64,000 nt of DNA, taken from Hirsutella rhossiliensis (Eukaryota; Ascomycota; Sordariomycetes; Hypocreales; Ophiocordycipitaceae). The stretch covers positions 1,798,001 through 1,862,000 of the forward strand of contig NW_025408671.1 in the NCBI RefSeq assembly GCF_020360975.1. The letters run 5' to 3'. Shown one piece after another: positions 20,702-33,058 of this stretch. How positions within the stretch are numbered: position 1 is the first letter of the stretch; every line of letters starts with the position of its first letter. The notes beneath the pieces are model-generated. The model did not search any database. It was given only the letters and a program-made list of their open reading frames with translations, and had not been told where the DNA came from. Position numbers and translations under genes: made by a program.

Positions 20702-23700
20702 CTACTTCCCACACGCCTGCGCCAAGGACAAGACTTTCATCGTCTCCAAATTTTCGCTCAACGCCTTCAGCCGCACCGGCTTGGTCAAAAAAACATCCAC
20801 TCCGCTCTCCAGCGCCTCCCGGTGCGCGCTGTCCGAGGCCAGGCCCGTGAGCGCCAGGATCGGGACCGCGCGCAGCTGGTTCCGGTGCTCGAAGCCGCGG
20901 ATCCGCCTCGTCGCCTCCAGACCGTCCATGACCGGCATGGATATATCCATCAAGATGCCAGCCCAATGGGTGGGGTTCTGCGTGTAGGCGTCGACCGCCT
21001 CCTTGCCATTTACCACGGTTTCGTACGCGCGCCCGAGCTTTCTCATGTGCGCGGACAATATCTTCAGGTTGATATGGTTATCGTCGACAACGAGGATCTT
21101 GTCAAAGGAGGGTTCCCCAGACCGAACCTGCGCCATATCCACCGACAGCGAGAATCTCGGCATCCCGTTCGGAGTCGGGGGTTCAGGCTCAGCGGCCGAC
21201 TGCGTTTGGATCTCCGAGTCCATCGCCGGATCCGCTGCATTTGTTGGAAGCCGGGCACCGGGTTGACTGGGGAGTCGGAAAGGCTCCAGCGGAAAAACAG
21301 GTGGCGACAAGGCTTTGAAAAGGCCCATCCACCGCTTGTACGCGAGCTTTATTGACTTGGCAAGTTTGCGGGGCCCGACTCTGAGTAATGTCAGCTGACT
21401 GTCACGAGTGAGCTCGAGCGGACACTTACGGCTGCGAGATGAAATCAAAGACGCCGCCATGTTCGGCAGATTCATTCGCGATGAAGCGCTGGTATGCCAC
21501 CAGAGCGTCCTGACAGATGACGACGTTTGGCGTCTTGGCTAGCCGCTCAATCTCCCCGAATGAACCAGGCAGCGCATCGTCCAGCCAGACAACAAGATCC
21601 GGGGCCAGGTGTCGGGCCTGCTCTTCCGAGACGAGGTCCAGATGGAGCGAGTGGCGGCAAATGTCCTCCACAATGGTGCGCATCGCGGTGCCCTTGGCCG
21701 AGGCCCCGGTGGACCCGAAGCCAGACAGGCGGACGCGCAGCCCCTTGAGCTCGCGCACCTGCTCCTCGTAGTCTCGGTCGTCCTCGGGCAGGTCAGCCGC
21801 CGGCGGTGACTGCTCTAGCGGTAACGTGACGGTAATTGTGGTCCCGACCCCGACCTGGCTTTCGACAAAGATATGGCCACGCAGTTCCGAGACGATGGTC
21901 TTGACGAGGCTCAGGCCCAGCCCGGTGCCCGGCGCGAGCTCGTCTTCTTGCGCAAAGGGCTTGAACAGCCTGTGTCGAAGGTAGTCCTCGTTGATACCCT
22001 TGCCCGTGTCCTGGACCGTCAACTTGACGCTGCGGTCTGCCTTTGCACGCTTGGCGAGGGCCTTTTCCTGGCTGAGAGATATCCAAATGGCCCCCCTAGC
22101 TGTAAACTTGAGCGAGTTGCCAAACAGGTTCATGACGATTCGACGAATCGCCCCGCCTGGCATGTGGAACATCCAGTTGCATCTCGGGGCAATCAACAAG
22201 TAGATGGACACGTTTCCGATCTGCACGCTGGGCTCTCCCCCACCGTTCACGCTCGGGCCAAGCTGCTCCATGGCCTGCGCAAAGTCCAGCCGGTTGTGCG
22301 CCCTCGTGTCGGTGTGCGTCAGCCGGTCCTGTTTGGACAGTTGCCTAATGGACATGTGCTGGAAATTAAAACCCGCAAACACGCTTTCGACCACGTCCTC
22401 GACAAGCCCGTCGAGCCTGGCATGAGTGTAGAGCCTCTTCTTGCCAAACTGGTCGAACTTTGTTCTTTGTCTAGACTTGGGATACGTCGCCCGAGGCCCC
22501 TGCCGGCGCTTTGTCGCGAAGCTGTTGATCTTGGAGTAGTCGAGCAGATGGTCAATGGTGTCGAGTAGGGTGCGGCAACACGTCTCAATGGTGTGCGTCG
22601 CATTGCCCTGAAAGACGCTGAGGTCGGTGTCGTTGAGCAGCTCGGTGCCGAGGATGACGCCGTGCAGGGGTGATCGCAGTTCGTGCGACAGCGAACCCAA
22701 CGCGTCCGACTTTGCCTTGTCGGCCTGTAGGGTCTCGTGGTTGTGCATCTCTGCGGCGATCAGCCTTGCAAAGGCGCGGAGGAAGCTCAGCTCGCCCTCG
22801 ATGGTGAAGACCCGGGTCGGGGTGAGCGTGTAGACGAAACCGCCGGCAAACCACCGCTCTCGTTTCGAATCCCACACGGGTATGAAGGCGACGCTGCGGG
22901 CGCCGGGGAAGGCCTGGTGCAGCAGAGCCCCCTCCCTGGCACGACTAGATCGTCCAGCGACGTTCTTTGCTGGCGCCGGGGTTGAGGCGCCCTCGTGGGT
23001 GCTCCCGTTGGCCGATGAGAGACGGCCGGTCAGGGCCTTGAGTGCGCCGTCGTCCTCGGAGGAATCGCTGGATTGCAGCTCCCCAATGGCATCAAAGTTG
23101 AAGATCTTGCCACCAGGATAGCGCCGGAGGAGCTTCGCCAGGAACCGCTTGGGCATGAACCCCTCGTTCCGGCTGAGCCCGGCGTCGTTGATGCTCGACA
23201 CGTCCGACGTGGAAAACCCAAGCAGTTCGCACGCGGCGTCTGGCTCCTCGGCCGGTGACGTCGGGAGTTGGTCTTCGCTGCTGCTTGCCGTGGCCGACTG
23301 GCTCATCGTCGCCTCCGTGTCGCTCCCTCTCGAGGGAATTTGGACTTTTGGCGCGCTGTAGGAGCCCAGCGTCACATCGAAGAATAAGCAGCCCGCCACC
23401 TCAAAGGCTTCACGGATGATGTTGGCGGCTTTGGAGAAGACGGCGTCGGCGCCGGTTCCACCCGAGCCCGGCTCGTCACTGTGTCCAGGATAACTAGCTT
23501 CAACGGGTCGGCCAGCGTGAGGAGGATACTGGATCTTGTGCGAGGTGTCAAAGTAGCTGGCGCTGAAAGCCTCCCTGAACCTCTCGATGGGCTTGCTGCC
23601 CGGCAAGCGCTTGGCACCAACGGACCGCGGTGTTTGGGCGGCCGCGCGGTGTCTCAGTTCCTGCTCTTTCCTTTCTTGGTCCTGACGTTCAAGGAGCTGC

Positions 23701-24559
23701 TGTGTGCCGTCTAGGGCGCCCTCGAGCTTGGAGTTGTCGACAAAAGCTGCTACGTTGGGTCCGTGCTGCCATCCGGAAAGGGTGGATTTGCCCTCGATGA
23801 AGGACCCCAAGCCCCTGTTCATGCGCTCATTGCGCCGATATGCGTGCCTGGACCTGTTGGCTTCGAGGTGATCCATGATGGCGTAGGAAATGTCTCTCAT
23901 GCGGCGAGTGCACTCGTCATTCCAACAGCCGGTGTCGACCGGGCTGAGGACGCAGTATACACCAATGTTGATTCCCCTACTTGTTCGTATGGGCACGGCG
24001 GCGTAGAAGCGGCCTAGCTCGCCCGACTCCCAGAGTGGCTTGGAGGAGAAGCAACTGTCGGTGGTCAGGTCAGGCACAAGGGAAAGCGGAAGCTCTGCCG
24101 CGTCGTGAGACCCGGGATCAGGGGAGACGAAGAGGGCATGTTCGCAGGCGCCATGGCCGCGGGAGATTGCGGTGCCGCAGAGCGCCAGAGGGGCCGGGCA
24201 CTTGTCGCTCGATAGGGCGGAAGTCAGGGGAGTCAATGGCGTGGCCTCGGCGATGACGTATTGATGGCTCGCGTCGAAGAGGGAGATGAGGGCGCGCTCC
24301 GTTGCTGTTTGGTAGGTGCCAAGCTGGGCGAGGGCCGTCAAGACGCTGTCGCTCGAAGTTGTCAGTTCGGAGCTGGGCAGGGGCCGGCCGCTCTGGCTGT
24401 ATCGAGAGTCGGACAGGAGAAAGGGTCTGTATCTGGATGGTCGTCAGCCGACGGGTGGCGCACACGATGTGGGCGAGCAACAAACTTGAACGTCTCCCGC
24501 TCGCGAGCGGCCTCTGACACCAGCTTGAGAGGCCGGTCACCGTTTGTCCTCGAGCTCAT
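20702..24559 (-). CDS. Hybrid sensor histidine kinase (GAF - HisKA - HATPase - REC)
   Basis: The exons are 24486-24559, 21430-24396 and 20702-21380, with introns of 89 and 49 nt. The product is 1239 residues. The first intron removes a CT-rich tract ending GATACAG and gives ETF-NQSGRPLPSSELTT, the usual lead into TALAQLGTYQ. Residues about 45-210 form a GAF-like sensor region (ALISLFDASHQYVIAEATP, RFYAAVPIRT). The HisKA box SLSHELRSPLHG places the phospho-acceptor at about H596. An HATPase follows with an N box (MNLFGNSLKFT) and G boxes (DTGKGINEDY, GTGLGLSLV). The C-terminal receiver has its acidic pair in ILVVDD, the phospho-acceptor at about D1159 (LMDISMPVMDG) and the conserved TKP Lys at about 1214. 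All phosphorelay residues are present. Such kinases feed the Ypd1-Ssk1/Skn7 relay. No membrane segment is seen, so it is probably cytosolic. The stimulus is unknown. Confidence 0.92.
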
Positions 24560-25348
24560 ATCTGCCGCGGGGCTCCGGAGCCCACCATGCGAGGCGACGA
24601 CGGGCTATTCACGAATCGGCAGCGCAGCCGACGACGGTGTAGTTGCCCGTGCTGGAACCAAGCAAAATTGGGGGCTGAAGGTGGCGACTCCGGAGCTCGT
24701 ACCAGCCTATGCATCTACATGGTATAGACCTGGGTTGGCCCGAGGGAAGGAGGTGTCAGCCACGCCAGGCGCATATGGGATTGCCTTTACGCCATATGTG
24801 AATCGACGACTTGCCCATCGTGCGGTCCAAGCCAAATGGGCATCTCAAGGGGCTCTGCCGCGCTGGGGTGCTGGAAAGCTCCGGACGGGGCTTCCGAGAG
24901 GCATGTACGCCGCACTCTGGGGGTACATTGGCGCGGGCAACAGGGCAATATCTAGCTGGTTCCGTTATTGGCCCACCCCTGGTACCGTACCGGTACATGC
25001 TCGCCTGCCAGTAGCGCGTTGGCTGCAGGCGCATCGTCTCGTGCAGGAGTAGCGCCCACCTTGGCGACCTGCCTACCTCTGTACAATTATTACAGGACTA
25101 CCAGTACAGTAAGTACCTAGGTACTTAAGAGAGCTTGGTCAACTTTATGTATATTGACAGATATGCACGTATCCGTGCACATGTCTTTTGCGGCCCCGCT
25201 CTATGCAATGACTGAGGTACATAACTTCATCCAGTCTTCGTGATGCTTCTTCTTTTCCGTGCTCGTTCTTGGTCTGGCCCAAACAAATGAAAGTGTGCCC
25301 AATGTGGCCGTAACTCCAAATCGTCGTCTCAGCACTGACGTTGCCAGC
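24560..25348. other. Intergenic with an 18-bp palindrome
   Basis: This stretch holds the histidine kinase promoter and the 3' flank of the cysteine synthase/rhodanese gene. Frames here are short and unrecognised. Confidence 0.45.
25110..25127. repeat. Perfect 18-bp palindrome TAAGTACCTAGGTACTTA
   Basis: The sequence equals its own reverse complement over 18 bases. Related TACCTAGGTA-like pieces occur elsewhere in the window (e.g. AGGTACCTTA near 33431) and are common in Hypocreales intergenic DNA. Confidence 0.8.
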
Positions 25349-27304
25349 TCAACCCGAGGCCGATTTCACGGCACTCACGGGAATGGCTGCAACATGTTGC
25401 CTCAGCCTATTGCTGTCTTTCTCACCGACGCCTGCCATCGCCGTGTCGTCTCCCTCCCGGACCTGAGGCTTGAGGCCGCCCCGGATGCAGTCAGCCTCGT
25501 ACCCCTTGGCCCGCAGCACGCTCGCCGCCATGCGCGAGCTGTCGCCATCGTAGCACATCAGCAGCACGCGCTTCCCGCGGATGAGCGCCTCGAGCTTCTG
25601 GTCCGGCGCCTTGAAAGTTTCCTCGAGCCGCTGCCACAGATCCTTGAGCACCTTGGTGTCGAAAAAAGGGCTCGGCGTCTCGCGCTGCACAAAGGGCATG
25701 TTGACGGACCCCGGCAGGCAGAACCGGCCAAAGTCAGGGGCCTGCCGGAGATCGATGACGGTCGCGTCGGCCTTGGGCTGGGCGAGACGCTCGAGCTTGG
25801 TGCTTTCACCAAACGACAGATTTGAGGCCCGCCGCAGGAAATTTTGGAAGGTGGTCTCATAATAGGCCCGGAGGGCATCCTCGGCGTCTAGCTCCCACTT
25901 CTCGTCGTATCGGTACAGGTCGACGCCCAAGAGCTCCTGCAAGGACATGATTAGTTGAGCGCTACCCTCCACTCGCCGCTCCTATGGCCAGACATACCTC
26001 GTTCTTGATCTTGGGAAAGTGCGTCTCGTCGAGCTTGTCGAAATACTCCCCAACGTACTGGTAGGGGAGGTCGCAGCACATAAAGGCGCAGTGGATCTCG
26101 CCATCGGGCCCGGCCAGCTCGTGCAGGGAGCCAGCTGCCTTGCGCTTCTCGATGAACTGGAACAGCCCCTTGAGGTTGAAGCCCGACGAGGGCCCGCAGA
26201 CGAGGCCCTGCCGGGTGAGATCGAGCGATAGCTTGTACGCGTCGTGCGCGCCGACCTCTTCGACCTTGTCGACGGCCTTTGCCCAGGGGAAGGTGACGGG
26301 GGCGAGAAGGCCGAAGGACCGTGGTCCTGGGACGCGCTCTCCTGCGGCGGTGCACACTCTGTCAAGACCGTGTCAGTCAAGCCTCTTTGGTCAAGACTGT
26401 CTTGCACACGTACCCGAGACGGAAGACCGAGGGCTTGGCCTCTTGAAAATAAGTGCCGAGTCCGGTCATGGTGCCTGGTTTCATGTGGTTGGCAAATCAT
26501 CTCAATGGCTCGTAGGGGTCGTCGACACTCACCAGCCGTGCCCATGCCGGCGCAAATTAGGTTGATCTCGGGCAGTTGGCGGAGGATATGGCGCGCGGTC
26601 CATTTGACGTGAGATTTCCAATTCTAGAAATTCGGTTCAGCTCCAGCATCGACGTGGCCAGCGGGCAAGCAACACTCACATCGTCGTTTCCGTACTGATC
26701 GGGGTTGATGACAGAGTCCGACTCCTGCGCCAACCTCTGCGCCGCCCGGATGCCACCCCGTTCGTCGCATGGCTCGGGCTGGGACGGGCCCCCAAACAAG
26801 GTTCTGGGCGGGCGTTAGCGAAGCTTAGGACCGGGGAGGCGTCTCGACTGGGAAACCAACATGTCGATGCCGAACAGCTGCATGAGGCGGATCTTGGGTA
26901 GGCTGGTCTTGTTGCTCAAGAAGGCGCGCACGTCGGAAATGCCGTGAACGGCACGGGCAATGAGGGACATGGACAGCACCGTCGAGCCGGAGCTGTACTC
27001 GACGACCGTCTTTGTCTTTCCCGGCTCGACGGTGTTGGCGAGCAGGTTCGTGGCTGCATCTCGGGTCAGTGCTGGGCTCCATGTGGGCAATGACACGGGA
27101 CGCACCGGGGATGGCCTTGACGTTGTTGGCCGGATGCATCGTCATCATCTTTGCGTAGATGCGAATGCCATGTCGGCGATACGGGTTGAGACAGTCGGGG
27201 ATCTCAACCAGGGGCGTCGGAGGCGCGATCTCGGGGTCGAAGTAGTTGCGAACCGCGTCGGGTCCCTTGTAGACGCAAAGCTCGGTATCATAGGTTTTGG
27301 CCAT
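25349..27304 (-). CDS. Cysteine-synthase-like PLP enzyme fused to a rhodanese domain
   Basis: There are seven exons: 27106-27304, 26861-27053, 26680-26803, 26533-26623, 26414-26474, 25998-26358 and 25349-25936. The introns are 52-61 nt, and the frame is consistent throughout (538 residues). Exon two could instead start six bases earlier at a GAG acceptor. Residues 1-about 345 are a fold-type II PLP enzyme of the cysteine synthase family: MHPANNVKAIP gives the PLP lysine K63, EYSSGSTVLSMSL is the substrate loop, and MGTAGTMTGLGTYF is a glycine-rich phosphate-binding loop. Residues about 395-500 are a rhodanese domain (ATVIDLRQAPDFGRFCLPGS), with active loop CYDGDSSR starting at C461. The fusion suggests sulfide or persulfide made or used by one half is passed to the other. 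The exact reaction is not established; it is unlike the standard housekeeping O-acetylserine lyase. Confidence 0.9.
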
Positions 27305-29531
27305 GGTGAAGGTAGGTAGGGCGAGGGGAGGTAGAGCGAGGTGAGGTGAGTTGAGGAAGAGACAGGATGTTTAGTCGAGGAACGGCTGGGTTTTTAAGTT
27401 TGACTCTAGTCGCAAGGGGACCGACGGCGGGCTTTGTCGAGCCTGGCCAGCAGCTGTTCAGTAGGCGAGGTGGTGTTCACGGTGGGTTTTGGTGGTTGTT
27501 TGTTCTGCCTCCGCCTCCCCTTTGAGTCCCGAGTCTATTCAACGCCCGGGCGCGGGACAAGGCGGCTTTTATTTCACTCGCCGGTGAACTGTCTGACGAT
27601 GGAGGAGCAGAAGCCGCTCAGGCCCCAGTCGGGTAGCGCACAAAGGGGAGCGAGAGGCGCTCAGCCGTTGCAGATGAAAAGTGGCCCTTCAGTCACGGCG
27701 AGATCACCTCGGGACTCGATGAACAACCATTGTATCGGTCAGGATCACTTGGCGTCGAGGGCCTTGATGAATACGACTACTGTACGGAGGATGGCCATCA
27801 AGTGAAGAGCATGTGGCCTCAAATAGACGCCTCTTTCCTTGGCCGTTTTCAGGGTCTGCGTGCATGACGACGGAGTGAAACAAAGGAGAGGGCATGTATG
27901 AGGCAGAGAGAATAAGAGGCTGTTTCCGCCGCCAGCAACGGACGACGCCTTCCTTTGCACACCCACCATCAGGGTAGCATGGCTATCGAGCTTTGGGACA
28001 AGCCGCAGGAGAGAGCATGGACAAGCTCCCCATCAGCCGGCTATAACCCCACTTTGCATCGCAGTCAGGCCGGCTATAACTCGTATAGTCAGTCGGCTAA
28101 CGTTCCCATAACTTTATACCTCGGACACGCATTTCGTACTTCTCCAGTGCTGCGGTTACGGTTAGTCGACGGCTTAGAGTTGGCCACGGGAGTATTATAT
28201 TCGAATTGTTCATTCAAAAATAAAGTAAAAGGTAACGTTACGATAGGCGGCTTGGATATGGCGGTATACGAAGGATAAGCCAACTATATACCTCGCGTGG
28301 CCGGCGCAACTGCGACGCATTTGGGGCCATGGGCAGCTTAAAGACTATCCACTTAACCCGGATAGGCAGAGCCAAGGCACAATCCCCTGTCCGGTTCCCC
28401 GGAGACGGTGGAGCGGATTTCGGGCGATCGGCTAGAAAGGGAGCGAGTGGAGATGATTGGGCGCCCCTGTTTAGTTAGCACCGCTTTCAAACATTCTCAA
28501 AAGCACTCATGCCGCTCTAGCGGCTTAGCGCACTCGCCCTCAAGGGCCGTTGCTTGGACGGCCACGAGGGAGCGCGCGTTTGAGGTGGGAAGACTGGAAG
28601 CCGGGCGAAGGCAGAAAGAGTTGTCATGCGTGTAACATGCATGCCATGCGTTGTCATTGTGGAGGTGGGAATGGGTTGGCATGCAACTCCAGAATGAACC
28701 CTAATCCGCCAAGGTCCATGGCATTGATGCTGTTATATACGTATGTACATTCGTAGGCCCCCGGGCGGAATGGTGTCGATTCGCGAAACCACCTGCAGCC
28801 TTCACCGGAGCCACTGTCGACTATCCGCCGCAAACTGCTTGAGCTCAGCTGGTCCGTCTGCCGCAGCACGCACGGGAGAAGAAGGCGACAAACGGTCAAA
28901 CATATAAGAGACAGCGGTAGAGAGGGCCGTGCCACGATTTCGGCCCGGGCGGAGTCGGGCCATCCACATCCATCCCCGGGGGCCCGCCGGCCGACAGGAA
29001 TAAGCAAGGGCTCCTCGATCCAACAGTCCATTATTTCATTTCATTTTACCTCACTCTTGCCCTTGCTCATATGCTTTCCGGAGCTGCTCATTGTATCGAT
29101 TGCCGGTTGAAGAAAAAGACGGTCGAATCGATCGCGTGAGGAGAATAATCAAGACAGCCCACCACGGCCATGGCTCGGCAAGGCGCTGGAGCCTAAACAT
29201 AGTCAAGGAAAAGGCCAGCCGGTGGCCGCAAGGGTTCGCATCGGCTGAACCTTTATGGTAAAAGAAACAAGTGGGGGATCGCGGATCCAACAGCATCGCC
29301 ATCGTCATCTTCATCCGCAAATCTCTGCCCGAGGGTGAGTGAGCAAAGACAGAGAGTCTGCTTGGCTCCTCTTTTCCCATCTTCCTCCTCCTCCTCCTCC
29401 TCCTCCTCCTCCTCCTCCTCCTCCCCTCTCTTTCTCTCCCTCGTCATCATGTCACCTCGACGTCGACGCTGACCCTCGACCGCCCATCTCAAGCCCACCA
29501 GACGCGCCCAGCCGACTATCCTCTCCTCGCC
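27305..29531. other. Intergenic with CTC microsatellite; no gene seen
   Basis: This 2.2-kb divergent region holds the promoters of the PLP/rhodanese gene and the MFS transporter. 28000-28300 is AT-richer and contains GCCGGCTATAAC twice (28039 and 28070). Frames are short and unrecognised. Confidence 0.45.
29383..29425. repeat. (CTC)n microsatellite in MFS transporter leader
   Basis: About fourteen CTC/CCT units lie 107 nt before the transporter ATG, probably in its 5' leader. Confidence 0.9.
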
Positions 29532-31696
29532 ATGGACAAGGAAAAGGACGCCCATGCCGGGCCAGGCCCGCTCGTCGTCGGCGACAATGCGAGCTCGGCC
29601 AGTGATGACGGCCACTCGGGCTCCGAAAAGACAAAAGTCCACCAGTTCAACGAGCAGACAAACTATGTGCCCAAGCGGACCATCATCACCGTCAGTGGCC
29701 CCGTCTCTGATTACCGGGGTTTGTGTGCCGACACGTTTTAGATCTTCCTCGCCTGCGCAAGCGTCGATCTACTGGCCCTCATGGATCAGACAACTCTCGC
29801 CGCCAGCTTGTACATTATCGGAAACTCGCTGGGCTCCTCGGACCAAGTCTCTTGGATAGCCAGCGGATACTTCATGTAAGTCTGGACAAGCATTTGCGGC
29901 ACTGCATCCTCCATTGACGTCTCAACTCTCTCAGCACCTCGACCGTCGGCCAGCTTCTGTACGGCCGCCTGTCCGACATTTGGTCGCGGAAGCTCATCCT
30001 TCTCGTCGGCCTTGCCATCTTCTTCTTTGGCTCCCTGGCCTCGTCCCTCTCCCAGTCGGTCCTGCAGCTCACCGTCTTCCGCGCCTTCACTGGCATCGGC
30101 GGCGGTGGCTTGATGACCGTGGCCCAGCTCATTGTCAGCGATGTTGTTCCCCTGCGAGAGCGCGGCAAGTACCAGGGCATTCTGGTTTGTTTGTTCCCCC
30201 CTTGGGGATCCTGCATTGCCGGCTGACCGCTTGCTTTAGGGAGCAGTTGTCGCCATTGCCAACGGAATCGGGCCCGTCATCGGCGGCGCCCTGTCCTCCC
30301 AATCTGCCGAGTCGTGGCGCTGGATCTTCCGCCTGAACCTTCCGCTGACCGTCCTGACAACCGGCTGTGCCGTTTTCTTCATGCCGCTGAAGAAGGTACA
30401 GGGCGATTGGAAAATGTAAGTCTCTTGCCCTCACTCATGTCACGTCCGTCTGACCCGCACCAGGAAGCTCAAGGCCGTCGACTTTGTCGGCATCTTCCTC
30501 GCCTTTGCGGGAATGACGGTTGTCATCCTGGGCCTGACATGGGGAGGCCGAGAGTATGATTGGAACTCGGCTCACGTCATTGCCACACTGGTCGTCGGAT
30601 CAGTCGTTTCCGTTGCCTTTGTGGTGTGGCAGTGGAAGGGACCGAAATACCCTCTGGTGCCCCGTATGTCTCTTGACCGCGATATCCAGCCCGCGACTGC
30701 CGCTGACTTCCATCCAGTGCACATCTTCAAGTCCAAGATCGTCAACGGCGCATGCTTGACTATGGCCATCAACGGATGGAACTTTGTCATGCAGGTCTAC
30801 TACGTCCCGACCTTCTACCAGCTCGTGTACGGATACTCGGCCACCAAGTCGGGGGCCCTGCTTCTGCCAATCACCATTGTACAGACTGTCAGCAGTACTC
30901 TCTCGGGCCTCATCGTCCATTGGGTCGGCCGCTACCGCGAGTGCATTCTCTTCGGATGGGTGTGCTGGGCCGTTGGCCTGGGGCTGATGTCGACGCTTGA
31001 CGAATCCACCGGCATCGACAAGCAGATTGGCTACTCCATCCTCATTGGAATAGGTGTCGGAAACACGTTGCAGCCGTAAGAGCCCTGACCTCGGGTGCGA
31101 TCTGTTCGTTCGTGGGCTAACATTGTGGGAACAAAGAGCCTTGATTGCAACCCAGGCGGGCGTAGAGCGGCGCGACATGGCGGTTGTCACGTCCTTCCGC
31201 AAGTAAGATGAACGTCGAAGGTCATCTGGTGAGATTTGCTGACGGCGTCATGCAGTTTTGTCCGAAACCTCGGCTCCACGCTTGGCCTGGCCGTCTCCGG
31301 AGCCATCTTGTAAGGGCCCTGCCAATCACACCCGAGGACTATGGCACGGCAAGAGACAGCAGTTGACTTGAATGACCTAGAAACAATATACTTGCCAGCG
31401 ACTTGTCATCCCTCGCGCTGGACCAGGCGAGTACCAAGACCTTATTGGGCGATCCGCAGAGGTTTCTCACCACAGTCTCTCCAGAGGAGGCTGAACGCAT
31501 CAGAAGCATCCTTATCCCAGCCTATCGGCAAGGCTTCCGCGTCATCTTCCTCGTCGGCGCGTCACTGGCGGTTCTGGCATTTTTTCTCGCACTGCTCCTC
31601 ATGCCGCAAGTTGAGCTCACAAGACCCGACGATGCGAAGCTCAAGGAAGAAGGCCGCAGGGCGCAAGAGGAACAGAAAAAGAAGAGCTCGGCTTAG
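29532..31696 (+). CDS. MFS drug/toxin efflux transporter, 14-TM type
   Basis: There are nine exons: 29532-29690, 29742-29875, 29935-30184, 30240-30415, 30464-30663, 30718-31075, 31137-31202, 31256-31309 and 31381-31696. The frame is consistent over 570 residues. A hydrophilic N-terminus of about 50 residues precedes the first membrane span. Family motifs include MDQTTLAASLYIIG (antiporter motif region), GQLLYGRLSDIWSRK (motif A, the loop between TM2 and TM3) and GIGGGGLMTVAQLIVSDV with RERGKYQ. ANGIGPVIGGALS is motif C, diagnostic of drug:proton antiporters, followed by WRWIFRLNLP. The number of hydrophobic spans and the long C-terminal half fit the DHA2 (14-spanner) group, whose fungal members export drugs or secondary metabolites across the plasma membrane. 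No biosynthetic cluster is beside it. Substrate unknown. Confidence 0.93.
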
Positions 31697-32210
31697 ACTC
31701 GTGTTGGCATAAACGATACAGGGCACGGGGGTTAGACCGGCGTTTGGCCCTTGTTATTCTTCGTCTCTTGTATTTGCGTCCATGAGGTTTCGATCTCTCG
31801 TTGGGAAAAGGCCGGTCATGCATGCGGAGCCAAACTAAAAGGGGGTTTGTGGAGTGGCTGGGATATAAATGATGCATTGAGCGTTCAAAGGCCAACCGAT
31901 AGCACTGATCTTTCAAGCAGCGTTGATTGATGGATGGTGCAACAGTAGCGCTGTTGCTAAGCTCTTGGACGCGGATGCAGGGCAACAATGGTTCCTGTTG
32001 CCGTCTTAAAGACTTGATGCAAGACTGAGGAGATGAACGGACGAATAAAGCTGGGGTCTGATGTACGGGTTAGAACTCCATCACTGCGGCGGCTTGCATC
32101 GATGCGTGCGCCGTAGCGTTCCTGATGGCCCTTTCGACCGAGGGCATGACGGCGTCGGCATCTCTCTGACGTTCTTGCTGCGGCTTTCGCCTCCAAGGAG
32201 CCCTCGACGC
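31697..32210. other. Intergenic, no gene seen
   Basis: This is the 3' flank of the transporter. A minus-strand frame at 31957-32214 may be read-through from the relic gene that follows, but has no recognisable content. Confidence 0.4.
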
Positions 32211-33058
32211 TCATAGCACCACAACGGGCCCGGCGACACCGCCGACCTCGCCTACCAGGCCGACGGGGGGAAGCGGTGCCTTGGCCATGAGCTCGACGAT
32301 GAGGTCGTCGATGACCTTGGGGCCCCCTTTCAGTCTTGGGTTCATCTTGTTTCCCGGGTTCCTCTTGCCTCTCTGCTTCGCCCTCCTTGGCGGGTTCCTT
32401 GTCCTCAACCTTGGGCTTCTCCTCTTCCGTGGGCTCCCTAAGGTTTACGGTTGCCTCGACCTGCTTCGTGCACTGGGCGGCAAACTTCCACGAAGACTTC
32501 TCGGGCGCACACCAAGGACGTATCTCGCGTTTCCTAACGGGCCGGCAGTCACCGAACTCGCTCTAGGGCCTCTTGCTCCACGCAATACGGCTTTTTGCCG
32601 CTCCGCGAGGCCGTGGCGGACGCCTTGCCCATCACGCTCGACAGGCCGTTGAGCTGCCCTGTCGGAAAAGCGGACGCGGACGTCGGCCTTGGACGCGCCG
32701 CCAAGACTACGATCTTCAGTGACGGTCCACTCCAAGTATTGCGAGAGGAGGAGATGGCGCCCGTCGTAGGCGAGCGAGTCCACGAGGCACTGCCACGTGA
32801 GATGGAAATATCGCCGCCAGGCCGCATCATCAGAATATCTGCCGCGATAAATCAGGAACTCCCACGTGTAAAATCCCGTCTGTTGCATAGTCCGGAATCC
32901 GGGGGCACGTTGGCGATGTTCACCCCAAGCTGGGAATGAAATCCAGCGTTGTTGTCGCCAGCGCCGGGAGCTGGGACTGGGAATCGCTGCTCATTCTGAA
33001 CTTTTGACGTGGCCACCTTGTCGGGAGCGCATAACTTAAAGAGTATGCGGCTTGCCAA
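32211..33058 (-). pseudogene. Frame-shifted relic of an uncharacterised fungal protein
   Basis: Protein-like pieces lie in different frames: CAPDKVATSKVQNEQRF (from 33058), FYTWEFLIYRGRYSDDAAW, YLEWTVTEDRSLGGASKADV (32888 down to about 32690), then in another frame KKPYCVEQEALERV near 32560, and finally GGPKVIDDLIVELMAKA ending at 32211. The middle part (EFLIYRG-YSDDAAW and LEWTV-EDRS) recalls a widespread Pezizomycotina family of unknown function. At least two frame changes are needed, without good splice sites at the breaks. A poorly resolved multi-exon gene cannot be excluded. Confidence 0.45.

Noticed and set aside
20495..21355. Plus-strand frame of 286 codons
   Set aside because: It lies antisense to the receiver domain of the histidine kinase.
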